Below, piece after piece: positions 8,668-16,147 of a DNA stretch of 64,000 bases. The stretch's first letter is position 1. Each line of letters begins with the position of its first letter. Made by a program: the position numbers and the translations under genes. Below the pieces are notes generated by a model. The model ran no database searches and was not told the origin of the DNA. It was given only the letters and a program-made list of their open reading frames with translations. Source of the stretch: Salidesulfovibrio onnuriiensis (GTDB lineage: Bacteria > Desulfobacterota > Desulfovibrionia > Desulfovibrionales > Desulfovibrionaceae); assembly GCF_008001235.1 (NCBI RefSeq), contig NZ_CP040751.1:1099001-1163000 (forward strand), given 5' to 3'.

Positions 8668-10302
8668 ATGAACGAAATATCCGGCTTCACGCCTGTTCTC
8701 TATTCGCAAACGTCCCTTACGGACACTGCTGCGTCTTCCAAGGCGACGCAGCAGCAATCCCGGCAATCGACCTTCGACCACGCCGAAATCTCCAAGGAAG
8801 GCCTGGCCCGGCTGGAGGAGCAGACCTGGAGAAAAGCCATGGAGCAGGCCGAGGCAAGCTCCGGAGCCGAAGGCGGGGAGACGAACCAGAGCCTCTGGAC
8901 CTCCCGCTACGGCCTGGAAAGCGGCACCTTCTTCAAGGCGGACGGGAGCAAGGAAATCGTTTCGGTCAAGGACAACGAGATAGAGATCCTGAAATACCAG
9001 GGAGATCGGCTGGTCAGCAAAACCACGGGATTCGCCGATTCCACCAGTGCGACGACCAATACCGAATACTATGACGAAGAAGGCAAACTCATACAGACGG
9101 CAAGCGTCATCGTCAGCGGGATTGACGACACGTCCTCCAAGGAGAGCCGCGCCTCGCTGCAGCGAAGCATGCAATGGTTCAAGGACGGGGAGGTCGTCAG
9201 GGAAATGCGGGATTGGAACGTGGTGCAGGCCAATTACAAGCCTGTTGATCCGGAGCACATGTCCGCCGATACCTTGGAAGGCATGATCGGTGCCACAACC
9301 CGGGACAAACTGTCCTCCTCCTACGGTGCGAGCTTCCGGGAATACAGCAACGGCAAACTGATCCGTTCCGCCGAGATATCCCATTCCCTTACCGCCGAGG
9401 GAGTCCTGAACCGGTCCAGAGACAAGGATGTCGAATTCGACCGGGCAAAGCCCGTTTTTTCGACCGTCATCAATGACTACGATGAAGAGGGAAACCTTGT
9501 CAGGGAAGCGGCTTTTTCCGAAAAGATCGGCACCAAACCCAAGGGCATGTTCAAGCCGAGCGTGGCCTTGCTGGAACAGAATTCCCGTGTCTCCTGGTAT
9601 ACGGACGGAAAACTGGTCAAGAGAACCGAGGGAGAACTCGAAGTCGAAGAGTCCAGGGCGTCCAATCTCCCGTCACGCGCGGACATGCTCGGCGTCCTGG
9701 GGCTGAGCCAGGAGGACTATGTGAAACCAAAGCCTCAGTCCGCCGGTGAACTGCTCTCCGCAAAATTCGCCAAGGCCATTGGCCAATCCACTGACGCCAG
9801 CGATCCGGGCTGGGAAGAGGATTACGTCAATGCAGGCGATCCCGATACGCTGCGAAACACACGGTCGCCATATTCGATATCCGTTTCCAACGAGGTCTAT
9901 AGCGAAGGCCGGTTGGTTGCCCGTCAGGTGGATGAGGAACGCTCAGAGGAAAATACGCTTCCCCTCGAATCCCGCTTCCGCACGGGAAGAGGGTTGACCG
10001 AAGGCTCTATCCCGGAACTGCTCCACAGCAGCCGGCATGTGGACGAAAGTTTCGAGAACGGGATTGTCAGCACCCGGGGCGAGATCGACATGCACGAAAC
10101 CCTGAAGCAGGACGACCGGGGGCTTTACACGGTGGAGACAGTGCAAAACGCCACGCTGCTCAAATCCGGGAACACGGAAAGGGACTTCCGGACCATGGGC
10201 CGTGAACTCAAGGATGTGGACCCGGAATTTGGCAAGGCCTCGGAAATGTGGGAACGGGAGGCGGACCTGACCGTGGATGATATTATGGGGATGTTGGGCT
10301 GA
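8668..10302 (+). CDS. Hypothetical protein with degenerate Y-x-D/E-G-K-L-V repeats
   Basis: I do not recognise the family of this 544-aa protein. It is hydrophilic, has no signal peptide or membrane helix, and is strongly charged. About six short repeats of the form Y/W-x-(D/S)-(E)-G-(K/N/R)-L-(I/V)-x-(R/T) occur near residues 134, 170, 225, 270, 310 and 410 (for example YYDEEGKLIQT, WFKDGEVVRE, EYSNGKLIRS, WYTDGKLVKR). They resemble MORN/YwqK-like antiparallel strands. The amino terminus (FDHAEISKEGLARLEEQ) resembles the start of some flagellum-associated proteins. A GGAGA sequence precedes ATG 8668, and the gene is isolated between two terminators. Confidence 0.75.
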   Translation: MNEISGFTPVLYSQTSLTDTAASSKATQQQSRQSTFDHAEISKEGLARLEEQTWRKAMEQAEASSGAEGGETNQSLWTSRYGLESGTFFKADGSKEIVSVKDNEIEILKYQGDRLVSKTTGFADSTSATTNTEYYDEEGKLIQTASVIVSGIDDTSSKESRASLQRSMQWFKDGEVVREMRDWNVVQANYKPVDPEHMSADTLEGMIGATTRDKLSSSYGASFREYSNGKLIRSAEISHSLTAEGVLNRSRDKDVEFDRAKPVFSTVINDYDEEGNLVREAAFSEKIGTKPKGMFKPSVALLEQNSRVSWYTDGKLVKRTEGELEVEESRASNLPSRADMLGVLGLSQEDYVKPKPQSAGELLSAKFAKAIGQSTDASDPGWEEDYVNAGDPDTLRNTRSPYSISVSNEVYSEGRLVARQVDEERSEENTLPLESRFRTGRGLTEGSIPELLHSSRHVDESFENGIVSTRGEIDMHETLKQDDRGLYTVETVQNATLLKSGNTERDFRTMGRELKDVDPEFGKASEMWEREADLTVDDIMGMLG

Positions 10303-10351
10303 TATCATTGGAGAAGTCCCAGAATAAAAAACAAATCTTCAGTCGCCCATG

Positions 10352-10385
10352 AAAAAGCCCTGCCAATGAGAGCAGGGCTTTTTTT
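10352..10385 (+). terminator. Rho-independent terminator
   Basis: Stem AAGCCCTGC/GCAGGGCTT with an eight-base loop. It is flanked by A5 on the left and T5 on the right, so it could work in both directions. It follows the repeat protein gene. Confidence 0.9.
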
Positions 10386-10471
10386 ATGGACATACCCTTC
10401 AAAAAAAACTACATCCCCGCTGCAACCCGGAAAAGGGTTTGATTTCATAGTGATAAAGTGAGTTATATTAA

Positions 10472-10930
10472 TTGGATAGAGAAAAAATCATCGTCGGTTG
10501 GCGCGAATGCGTGGAGCTGCCGCAATTGGGTGTGGGCGCGGTGCGCGCCAAGGTGGATACCGGGGCCCTGACCTCGGCCCTGCACGCCTTTTTTGTGGAG
10601 CCCTTCGAGCGCGACGGCCAGGAATGGGTGCGTTTCGGTCTGCATCCGTTCCAGAAGGATGAATCCGTGGAGATCATCTGCGAATCGCCGGTGCACGACC
10701 GCCGCGAGGTGACCAACTCCGGCGGCCAGACCGAGGAGCGCTACGTCATCCGGACGCTCATGCGCCTGGGCGGCGTGGAAAAGCGCATTGAACTGACCCT
10801 GACCAACCGCGAGGAACTCGCCTACCGCATGCTGCTGGGCCGCCGGGCCCTGCGCAAGATCGCGGTGGTGGACCCCTCGAAATCATATCTGCTCGGGCGT
10901 TGTCCCGATAAAGAGGACGCCCTTTCATGA
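10472..10930 (+). CDS. RimK-associated retropepsin-like zinc/aspartic protease family protein (DUF785 type)
   Basis: Small cytoplasmic protein (152 aa) of the family often annotated as ATP-dependent zinc protease, with a retropepsin-like fold. The conserved V-G-W-R-E-x-V-x-L-P opening, the D-T-G-A motif (D29-T30-G31) and R-x-x-L-R-K near the end are visible. The probable start is TTG 10472; no in-frame ATG lies nearby and the Shine-Dalgarno signal is weak. It overlaps rimK by ATGA. This gene pair is widespread, and the protein is thought to act with RimK-type glutamate ligases in processing glutamate-modified targets. The precise role here is inferred from that association. Confidence 0.85.
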   Translation: MDREKIIVGWRECVELPQLGVGAVRAKVDTGALTSALHAFFVEPFERDGQEWVRFGLHPFQKDESVEIICESPVHDRREVTNSGGQTEERYVIRTLMRLGGVEKRIELTLTNREELAYRMLLGRRALRKIAVVDPSKSYLLGRCPDKEDALS

Positions 10931-11832
10931 ACATTGCCATTCTTTCCCGCAAGCCGGAGCTCTATTCCACCGCCCGGCTGGCGGAAGCCGCAAAGGAACG
11001 CGGCCACAGCGTGCGGGTCATCAACCCGCTGCGCTGCTACATGAACATCACCAGCCACCAGCCCACCATCCACTACAAGGGCGAGGAGCTCACGGACATT
11101 GACGCGGCCATCCCGCGCATCGGCGCGTCCATCACCTTTTACGGCACGGCCGTGGTGCGCCAGTTCGAGATGCTGGGCGTCTACTGCATCAACGAATCCG
11201 TGGCCATCACCCGGTCGCGCGACAAGTTGCGCAGCCTGCAGCTGCTGGCCCGCAAGGGCATCGGCCTGCCCGTGACCGGTTTCGCCAACTCCACCATGTA
11301 CACCCAGGACCTCATCGACATGGTGGGCGGCGCACCCCTGGTCGTCAAGCTCCTGGAGGGTACCCAGGGCGTGGGCGTGGTCCTGGCAGAAACGCCGCAG
11401 GCGGCCGAGAGCGTCATCGACGCCTTCCGTGGCCTCAAGGCCAACTTCATGGTCCAGGAGTACATCAAGGAGGCCAAGGGCTGCGACATCCGCTGCATCG
11501 TGGTGGGCGGCAAGGTGGTGGCGGCCATGAAGCGCAAGGGCAAGGAAGGGGATTTCCGTTCCAACCTGCATCGGGGCGGCACTGCTTCGGCGGTGCGCAT
11601 CACCCCCGAGGAGCGCTCCACGGCCGTGCGTTCGGCAAAGATCATGGGCCTCAACGTGGCGGGCGTGGACCTGCTGCGCTCCAATCACGGCCCGGTGGTC
11701 ATGGAGGTCAATTCCTCGCCCGGCCTGGAAGGCATCGAGGACGCCACCGGCAAGGACATTGCCGGGATCATTGTCGAATACATGGAAAAGAACGCCGCGC
11801 CCAACAAGACCAAGACCAAGGGCAAGGGATAA
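10927..11832 (+). CDS. rimK: RimK-family ATP-grasp glutamate ligase
   Basis: ATP-dependent ligase of 301 aa that adds glutamate residues to a protein carboxyl terminus; in E. coli RimK the target is ribosomal protein S6. Family features visible are the amino-terminal [18 protein letters not shown], the ATP-grasp stretch [16 protein letters not shown] (near 135-150), [17 protein letters not shown] (near 200), and the metal-binding [14 protein letters not shown] (near 258-272). It is translationally coupled to the upstream protease-like gene. The target in this organism may be S6 or another protein, since homologues vary. Confidence 0.92.
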   Translation: MNIAILSRKPELYSTARLAEAAKERGHSVRVINPLRCYMNITSHQPTIHYKGEELTDIDAAIPRIGASITFYGTAVVRQFEMLGVYCINESVAITRSRDKLRSLQLLARKGIGLPVTGFANSTMYTQDLIDMVGGAPLVVKLLEGTQGVGVVLAETPQAAESVIDAFRGLKANFMVQEYIKEAKGCDIRCIVVGGKVVAAMKRKGKEGDFRSNLHRGGTASAVRITPEERSTAVRSAKIMGLNVAGVDLLRSNHGPVVMEVNSSPGLEGIEDATGKDIAGIIVEYMEKNAAPNKTKTKGKG

Positions 11833-11847
11833 ATTTCGCCTCCGGCG

Positions 11848-11880
11848 GGCAAGGGGAATACTTCCCCTTGCCTCTCCTTT
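11848..11880 (+). terminator. Hairpin after rimK
   Basis: Perfect 11-base-pair stem (GGCAAGGGGAA and its complement) with a three-base loop. It is followed by a C/T-rich tail (TCTCCTTTC) rather than a pure T run, so it is a plausible but imperfect terminator. Confidence 0.6.
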
Positions 11881-11882
11881 CA

Positions 11883-11929
11883 ATAAACAGAGTCCGCTGC
11901 TCGCAATGCGAGCAGCGGACTCTGTTTAT
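11883..11929. repeat. 47-bp perfect palindrome between convergent genes
   Basis: Two perfect 23-base arms (left 11883-11905, right 11907-11929) around a single central base. The ends read ATAAAC and GTTTAT. It sits between the convergent rimK and DUF3124 genes. It probably acts as a bidirectional terminator, but it is far longer and more perfect than its neighbours and lacks a proper T run. Confidence 0.85.
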
Positions 11930-11954
11930 GTGCCGGATTTTGTCCCGGATACGG

Positions 11955-12422
11955 CTACTTGTCTTCGCTGATGACCCAGCCCTCGCAGACAAAGGAGATG
12001 CCCTGAGTGGAGGCCGTGCCGATCATGACCGCCTGGATCACGGGCGCATTGACCACCATGTCCCCCTTCCAGTGCACCAGGAAGTTGGCGCCCGAGCCGC
12101 CGCTGTTGTCGCGTTCGGGGATGTAGAATTCGGCCGTACCCAGCGGCTGCACGATAATGGGTTTTTCCAGGTGGTTCTTCACCAGGATGCCGTCGGAATC
12201 GTAGTAGCGCACCAGGGTGACCTTGATGGTGTTGGACGGGTCGGTATTGCGGATGCTGAGCAGGGCGGAAAGATTGTAGGGTTTGCCCTTGATGCCCTGG
12301 TAGATGTGCGAATACACGGGAACGTAAACGTCCTGCCCCTGGGACAGCTTGACGCTTTCCGCGGCCAGGGGCGCGGCGTTCAGCAGGATGGCGAATATGG
12401 CGATAAGTATTTTTTTCAACAT
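11955..12422 (-). CDS. DUF3124 family exported protein
   Basis: Exported protein of 155 aa with a classical signal peptide (MLKKILIAIFAILLNAAPLAAES). The mature part shows the DUF3124 signature: VYVPVYSHIY, LSIRNTD, V-R-Y-Y-D-S-D-G, and D-N-S-G-G-S-G-ANF-x-V-x-W. Function is unknown for this family, which is common in cyanobacteria and deltaproteobacteria. The open frame extends 21 codons further upstream, but the start was set at the methionine that begins the signal peptide. It is monocistronic and convergent with rimK. Confidence 0.85.
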   Translation of the reverse strand: MLKKILIAIFAILLNAAPLAAESVKLSQGQDVYVPVYSHIYQGIKGKPYNLSALLSIRNTDPSNTIKVTLVRYYDSDGILVKNHLEKPIIVQPLGTAEFYIPERDNSGGSGANFLVHWKGDMVVNAPVIQAVMIGTASTQGISFVCEGWVISEDK

Positions 12423-12499
12423 GATAGCTCTCCATGCAGGGTTGCGCTTTCGTTCCTGTATGCCCTCTCCGGCGGCTTGTTGCAAGCGGGATTCACATT

Positions 12500-12529
12500 T
12501 TGTCCTTCCTTGTGCCCACCGTGCATAAT
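12500..12529 (+). promoter_or_regulatory. Candidate promoter for the binding-protein gene
   Basis: TTGTCC at 12500-12505, an 18-base spacer, and CATAAT at 12524-12529, about 35 bases upstream of the next ATG. Confidence 0.4.
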
Positions 12530-12564
12530 TGCTAATGGTCTCGGGGAGTCACGAGGAGACGAGC

Positions 12565-13320
12565 ATGATTCGATGGGGCCTTGCGATAGTATTCGCCGTA
12601 TGCATGACCGCGCCCTCCATGGCGGGCGGTAAATTTCTCGTCGGCGTGGAGGACATCCGCTACTATCCCCAGTACTCCACCAACAACGGCATCTATACGG
12701 GCTACGGTCGCTCGGTGCTGGACGGATTCGCCAAAAGCCGCGGCTATGAATTCGAATACATCCCGCTTCCCGTGCTTCGGCTTTACGAGCGCTTCTTCAA
12801 GACCGACGAGCTGGATTTCAAGTATCCGGACAATCCCGATTGGCAGCGCTCCCTGCGCCCGGTCCGGGATATCTGGTACAGCGAGCAGATATCCGAGGCT
12901 TACGACGGTGTCATGGTCCTGCCGCTTCGCAAGCGCATGGAGGTGGAGCAGCTGCGCGTGCTCGGAACCGTTCGCGGCTTCACGGCGACCCGGTATGAAA
13001 ACCTCATCGATTCCGGCCAGGTGGAGCTTGTGTATACCGACGACTATCTCTCGCTCATCGAGATGGTCCTCCAGGGCAGGGTGGACGGCGGGTTCGGCTG
13101 TCTCGCCGTGGCCCGCTACAACCTGGAGCACATGGAACGCTCGCCCGAGGCCCTTACATTGGCACCCAATTTGCCGTATACAAGGGTTGCCTACCGCCTT
13201 TCCACGCGGAAGCATCCGAGAATAATCCGGGAATTGAACGAATACCTGCAAACGAACAAGGAACGACTCAAGCTGCTTCTGGACCGGTACGGCCTGGGCA
13301 GACGGATTCGAAAACCCTAA
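12565..13320 (+). CDS. Periplasmic solute-binding-like protein (type 2 periplasmic fold)
   Basis: Exported protein of 251 aa: the signal peptide MIRWGLAIVFAVCMTAPSMAG is followed by a domain that reads like the extracellular solute-binding family 3. Supporting phrases are KFLVGVEDIRYYP, a GRSVLDGFAKSRGYEFEY stretch, and a GRVDGGFGCLAVARYNL region near the expected second-lobe motif. No permease or ATPase gene is adjacent, which is typical of the many orphan binding proteins of Desulfovibrio. GAGGAG lies eight bases before ATG 12565. The ligand is unknown. Confidence 0.8.
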   Translation: MIRWGLAIVFAVCMTAPSMAGGKFLVGVEDIRYYPQYSTNNGIYTGYGRSVLDGFAKSRGYEFEYIPLPVLRLYERFFKTDELDFKYPDNPDWQRSLRPVRDIWYSEQISEAYDGVMVLPLRKRMEVEQLRVLGTVRGFTATRYENLIDSGQVELVYTDDYLSLIEMVLQGRVDGGFGCLAVARYNLEHMERSPEALTLAPNLPYTRVAYRLSTRKHPRIIRELNEYLQTNKERLKLLLDRYGLGRRIRKP

Positions 13321-13369
13321 CGCGGCCCTGCCGCACCCTGCTTTCCATAAATCACCATAGGAGACACCC

Positions 13370-14194
13370 ATGAAACGAGTGATTCTCTTGCTTGTCCTGT
13401 GCCTGTGCCTGGGCTGCGCCAAAAAGGCGGTGGAACCCGCGCCGGAAAAAACCGCTCCAAAAACCGTTGCCGAGGATACGTCCGCGCAGCAGGTGGAGCG
13501 CACTTTGTCGCCTTCCTGCGTGGCCGTTTACGACCTCAAGGCCCGGCAATGGGACGTGGACAACAACGACCGCGCCTCCGAGGCATTCTTGCCTGCGTCC
13601 ACCTTCAAGATCCTGCACACGCTCATCGCCTTGCAGTCCAGCGTGGTCACCAAGGACGAGGTCTTCAAGTGGGACGGCGTGAAGCGCAATTATGAGCCCT
13701 GGAACCGGGACCTGACCCTGGAGCAGGCCTTCCGCCATTCCGCCATCTGGGTTTTCCAGCGCATTGCCAAGCGCATCGGCAAGGAGCGCATGCAGAACTA
13801 CGTGGACCTGGTGGGCTACGGCAACGGCGATATTTCCGGGCAGCTGGATTCCTTCTGGCTGGACGGCAAGCTGCGCATCACGCCCCGCCAGCAGGTCTGG
13901 TTCCTCACGCACCTGTACCAGAACGACCTGCCGTTTTCCTCCGCGCACATGGACTACGTGAAGCGGCTCATGCGCCGGGACAGCGGCAAGGGCTGGACCA
14001 TGCACGCCAAGTCGGGCTGGGCCCAGCGCGCCAAGCCGCAGGTGGGCTGGCTCGTGGGCTGGGTGGAAAAGGACGGCAGCCCGTGGTTCTTCGCCACCAA
14101 CGTGGAGATCAACCAGCGCAGCGATGCGGCCAAGCGGTACGCGCTGACCGAGACGCGGCTTCGTGAACTGGACGTGATCCCTGCGGAAAAGTAA
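13370..14194 (+). CDS. Class D (OXA-type) beta-lactamase-like lipoprotein
   Basis: Serine beta-lactamase/penicillin-binding fold of 274 aa. Class D landmarks are all placeable: S77-T-F-K80 (nucleophile and carbamylatable lysine), S124-A-I126 where S-x-V is usual, Y150-G-N152, a tryptophan at 163 equivalent to the OXA active-site W, and K214-S-G216. The signal peptide ends in CLGC16, a near-lipobox, so it is probably a lipoprotein anchored in the outer or inner membrane. The isoleucine in the second motif is a departure from consensus. It could hydrolyse beta-lactams or be a BlaR-like or cell-wall-related relative; activity cannot be read from sequence. It follows the binding-protein gene by 50 bases. 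Confidence 0.85.
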   Translation: MKRVILLLVLCLCLGCAKKAVEPAPEKTAPKTVAEDTSAQQVERTLSPSCVAVYDLKARQWDVDNNDRASEAFLPASTFKILHTLIALQSSVVTKDEVFKWDGVKRNYEPWNRDLTLEQAFRHSAIWVFQRIAKRIGKERMQNYVDLVGYGNGDISGQLDSFWLDGKLRITPRQQVWFLTHLYQNDLPFSSAHMDYVKRLMRRDSGKGWTMHAKSGWAQRAKPQVGWLVGWVEKDGSPWFFATNVEINQRSDAAKRYALTETRLRELDVIPAEK

Positions 14195-14206
14195 CCGAAA
14201 ATTCGC

Positions 14207-14235
14207 TTGGAAGCCGGACCTGGCTGCGCTATTTT
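14207..14235 (+). promoter_or_regulatory. Candidate promoter for argJ
   Basis: TTGGAA at 14207-14212, a 17-base spacer, TATTTT at 14230-14235, about 37 bases before the argJ start. Confidence 0.45.
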
Positions 14236-14271
14236 GCAGCGTCGGACACATAACCTTTTCGGAGAATTACG

Positions 14272-15456
14272 ATGACAGTCATGCCTAAAGGCTTCAGGTT
14301 CGCGGCCATCGAGGCCAACCTGAAATACAGCGGCCGCAAGGACCTTTCCATGCTCGTGAGCGATACGCCCGCCTCCGCAGCGGGCGTGTTCACCACCAAC
14401 AAGTTCCAGGCGGCCCCCGTGCTGCACTGCAAGGCCATGCTCGAACGTTCGCGAAAGCAGTCCGCCTTTTTGGTCAACGCGGGCTCGGCCAACGCCTGCA
14501 CCGGAGAAGAGGGCATGAACAATTGCCGCGAGGTCCTGAGCCTGGTGGCCGAGGCCACGGGCGTGCCCGCCGACGAGATCCTTCCGGCCTCCACCGGCGT
14601 CATCGGCCTGCAGTTCAACATGGACAAGTGGCGCGCGGCCATGCCCGCCCTGGCGGAAAACCTGGGCAAGGCCACGCCCGAGAACGTGTCCGAGGCCATC
14701 ATGACCACGGACACCCGGCCCAAGCTGGTATCCACCTCCGTGGACCTCTCGGGCGGCGAGGTCCGTCTGTTGGGCATGTGCAAGGGCGCGGGCATGATCA
14801 GCCCGAACATGGCCACCCTGCTGGCCTTTGTGTGCTGCGACGCGGACGTGGATCCTCAGCGCTGGCAGGAGATCCTGGAGTACTGCGCGGACAACAGCTT
14901 CAACCGCATCACCATTGACGGCGACACCAGCACCAACGACAGCTTCATGGGCCTGGCCAACGGCGTGTCCGGCGTGAAGGCCGAGTCCGAGGAGGACCTG
15001 CGCACCCTGTGCGACGTGCTGCTGCGGCTCTCCCAAGAGCTGGCCTACATGATTGTGGAGGACGCCGAGGGCGGCACCAAGGTGGCGCGCATCGAGGTGC
15101 GCGGTGCGCGCGACGAGATCGACGCCGAGCTGGTGGCCCGGGCCATCGGCTGTTCGCCCCTGGTCAAGACCGCCCTGTTCGGCTGCGACGCCAACTGGGG
15201 GAGGATCATGTGTGCGGCCGGGTATTCCGGCGCGGAGTTCGACCCCCAGGCCGTGAGCCTGGAAGTGGGCGGCATCTGCATCTTCAAGGACGGCATGCCC
15301 GTTCCCGGCGACATGGACAAGCTTCTGGAACCGGTCATGAACGAGGTGGATATTCCCATCACCGTGACCCTGGGCAGCGGTTCGGGCACGGCATCGCTGT
15401 TGGCCTCGGACCTGACCAAGGAGTATGTGGAGATCAACGCGGACTACCGGAGTTAG
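14272..15456 (+). CDS. argJ: Glutamate N-acetyltransferase / amino-acid N-acetyltransferase ArgJ
   Basis: Arginine biosynthesis enzyme of 394 aa that transfers acetyl from N-acetylornithine to glutamate. In bifunctional forms it also uses acetyl-CoA. It is an autoprocessed Ntn-type protein: the self-cleavage motif K-G-A-G-M-I-S-P-N-M-A-T-L-L is present, so Thr182 should become the amino-terminal nucleophile of the beta chain. Other conserved parts are VNAGSANACTG (near 68-78) and the GDTSTND stretch (near 216-222). GGAGAA precedes ATG. No other arg gene is adjacent. A small tautomerase gene follows after three bases. Confidence 0.96.
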   Translation: MTVMPKGFRFAAIEANLKYSGRKDLSMLVSDTPASAAGVFTTNKFQAAPVLHCKAMLERSRKQSAFLVNAGSANACTGEEGMNNCREVLSLVAEATGVPADEILPASTGVIGLQFNMDKWRAAMPALAENLGKATPENVSEAIMTTDTRPKLVSTSVDLSGGEVRLLGMCKGAGMISPNMATLLAFVCCDADVDPQRWQEILEYCADNSFNRITIDGDTSTNDSFMGLANGVSGVKAESEEDLRTLCDVLLRLSQELAYMIVEDAEGGTKVARIEVRGARDEIDAELVARAIGCSPLVKTALFGCDANWGRIMCAAGYSGAEFDPQAVSLEVGGICIFKDGMPVPGDMDKLLEPVMNEVDIPITVTLGSGSGTASLLASDLTKEYVEINADYRS

Positions 15457-15459
15457 CCC

Positions 15460-15660
15460 ATGCCCATACTTACCGTAAAAACCTGGGCAGGCATCAGCGA
15501 GGACCAGAAGCGAGACATGGTGGAGACCTTCACCCGCGAATCCTGCCGCATCCTGGACTGCAAGCAGGAGCATGTCATGGTCGTCATCGAAGAGGTGGAC
15601 CGGGCCAATTGGGGGTTGGAAGGGGGGCTTGCAAAGGATTTGTATCCGAAGAAGGAATAG
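15460..15660 (+). CDS. 4-oxalocrotonate tautomerase family protein (copy 1)
   Basis: Small tautomerase of 66 aa. The mature protein would begin with the catalytic proline P2 (MPILTVKTW). The family pattern G-I-S-x-x-Q-K-x-x-x-V, and V-x-V-x-I-E-E-V-x-x-x-N-W-G near 40-52, are present. The start has GGAG eight bases upstream, inside the end of argJ, so it is probably cotranscribed with argJ. A clear paralogue lies at 25137-25334. The substrate is unknown. Confidence 0.88.
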   Translation: MPILTVKTWAGISEDQKRDMVETFTRESCRILDCKQEHVMVVIEEVDRANWGLEGGLAKDLYPKKE

Positions 15661-15735
15661 CCCGCCTCTTTGTTCCATGCCCTTCCAGGGCAATATCCCC
15701 GTGCAGCAGCATTCCTTGGTTTGAGAACCATTTGA

Positions 15736-15784
15736 GGAAAGGAGGAGAGGGAGGGGCCTGCAGCCCCTCCCTCTCCTCCTTTCC
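15736..15784. repeat. Perfect polypurine/polypyrimidine hairpin, 22-bp stem
   Basis: Left arm 15736-15757 is almost all purine (G/A with one terminal C), the loop is CTGCA, and the right arm 15763-15784 is the exact complement. It lies after the argJ-tautomerase pair. It could act as a terminator (no T run follows) or form an unusual DNA structure. Confidence 0.8.
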
Positions 15785-15879
15785 TGCGACCTATCCTCCT
15801 CTCCCACCCCGCCTTTGCCGTGCGTCGGCCCTTTGCCTAATACACTGAGTATCCCTCCTGTTCGCCGTGGCGCGTATTC

Positions 15880-15909
15880 TTCAGTCTGCAATTTAAAAAA
15901 TCTTATAAT
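15880..15909 (+). promoter_or_regulatory. Promoter of the small RNA, consensus -10
   Basis: Perfect TATAAT at 15904-15909 preceded by an AT-rich stretch. The -35 is weak (TTCAGT at 15880-15885, 18-base spacer). The predicted transcript starts at about 15915-15917. Confidence 0.6.
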
Positions 15910-15914
15910 TGCGA

Positions 15915-16037
15915 TGAGCTAACAATCTACACTCTACCACGTTGGCAACTGACAGGTGGTACATACTTGGTGGGAGCCTCCACGTAGAGTGTGCACTTGT
16001 AGCCCGCTCAATAGACCGAAGCCTAGAGCTGTTTTTT
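15915..16037 (+). ncRNA. Structured small RNA of unknown family, about 120 nt
   Basis: Gene-free stretch with promoter, nested helices and intrinsic terminator. The core stem is ACACTCTAC (from about 15928) with GTAGAGTGT (about 15984-15992). Inside it, TACCAC pairs with GTGGTA and GTGG with CCAC. Outside it, ACAA pairs with TTGT, and GAGC at 15916-15919 can pair with GCTC at 16006-16009. The same GCTC can instead pair with GAGC at 16026-16029, extended by TAG/CTA, to form a terminator stem followed by GTTTTTTG. The downstream gene is on the opposite strand, so this looks like a standalone RNA rather than a leader. It does not match SRP RNA or tmRNA signatures by eye. A divergent 6S-like RNA cannot be excluded. 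Confidence 0.6.
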
Positions 16038-16060
16038 GCCTTCTTTTTTTCTGCGCCAGC

Positions 16061-16103
16061 AAAAAAAGAAGGTCGCCCGAGGGGGCGAAACCCCTGAGCG
16101 ACC
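16061..16103 (-). terminator. Terminator of the helicase operon
   Basis: Read on the minus strand, a GGTCGC...GCGACC stem with an inner AGGGG/CCCCT stem and small loop (16071-16103) is followed by TTCTTTTTTT (complement of 16061-16070). It lies about 45 bases after the helicase stop codon. Confidence 0.85.
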
Positions 16104-16147
16104 GAGTTACTTCTCTTGGTGACTGCGCGTCAGCGCACCCTCCGTCA

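Noticed and set aside
15736-16103. Possible CRISPR array or attachment-site region because of several inverted repeats
   Set aside because: The repeats are single hairpins of different sequence with no regular spacing, no spacers and no integrase or cas gene nearby.
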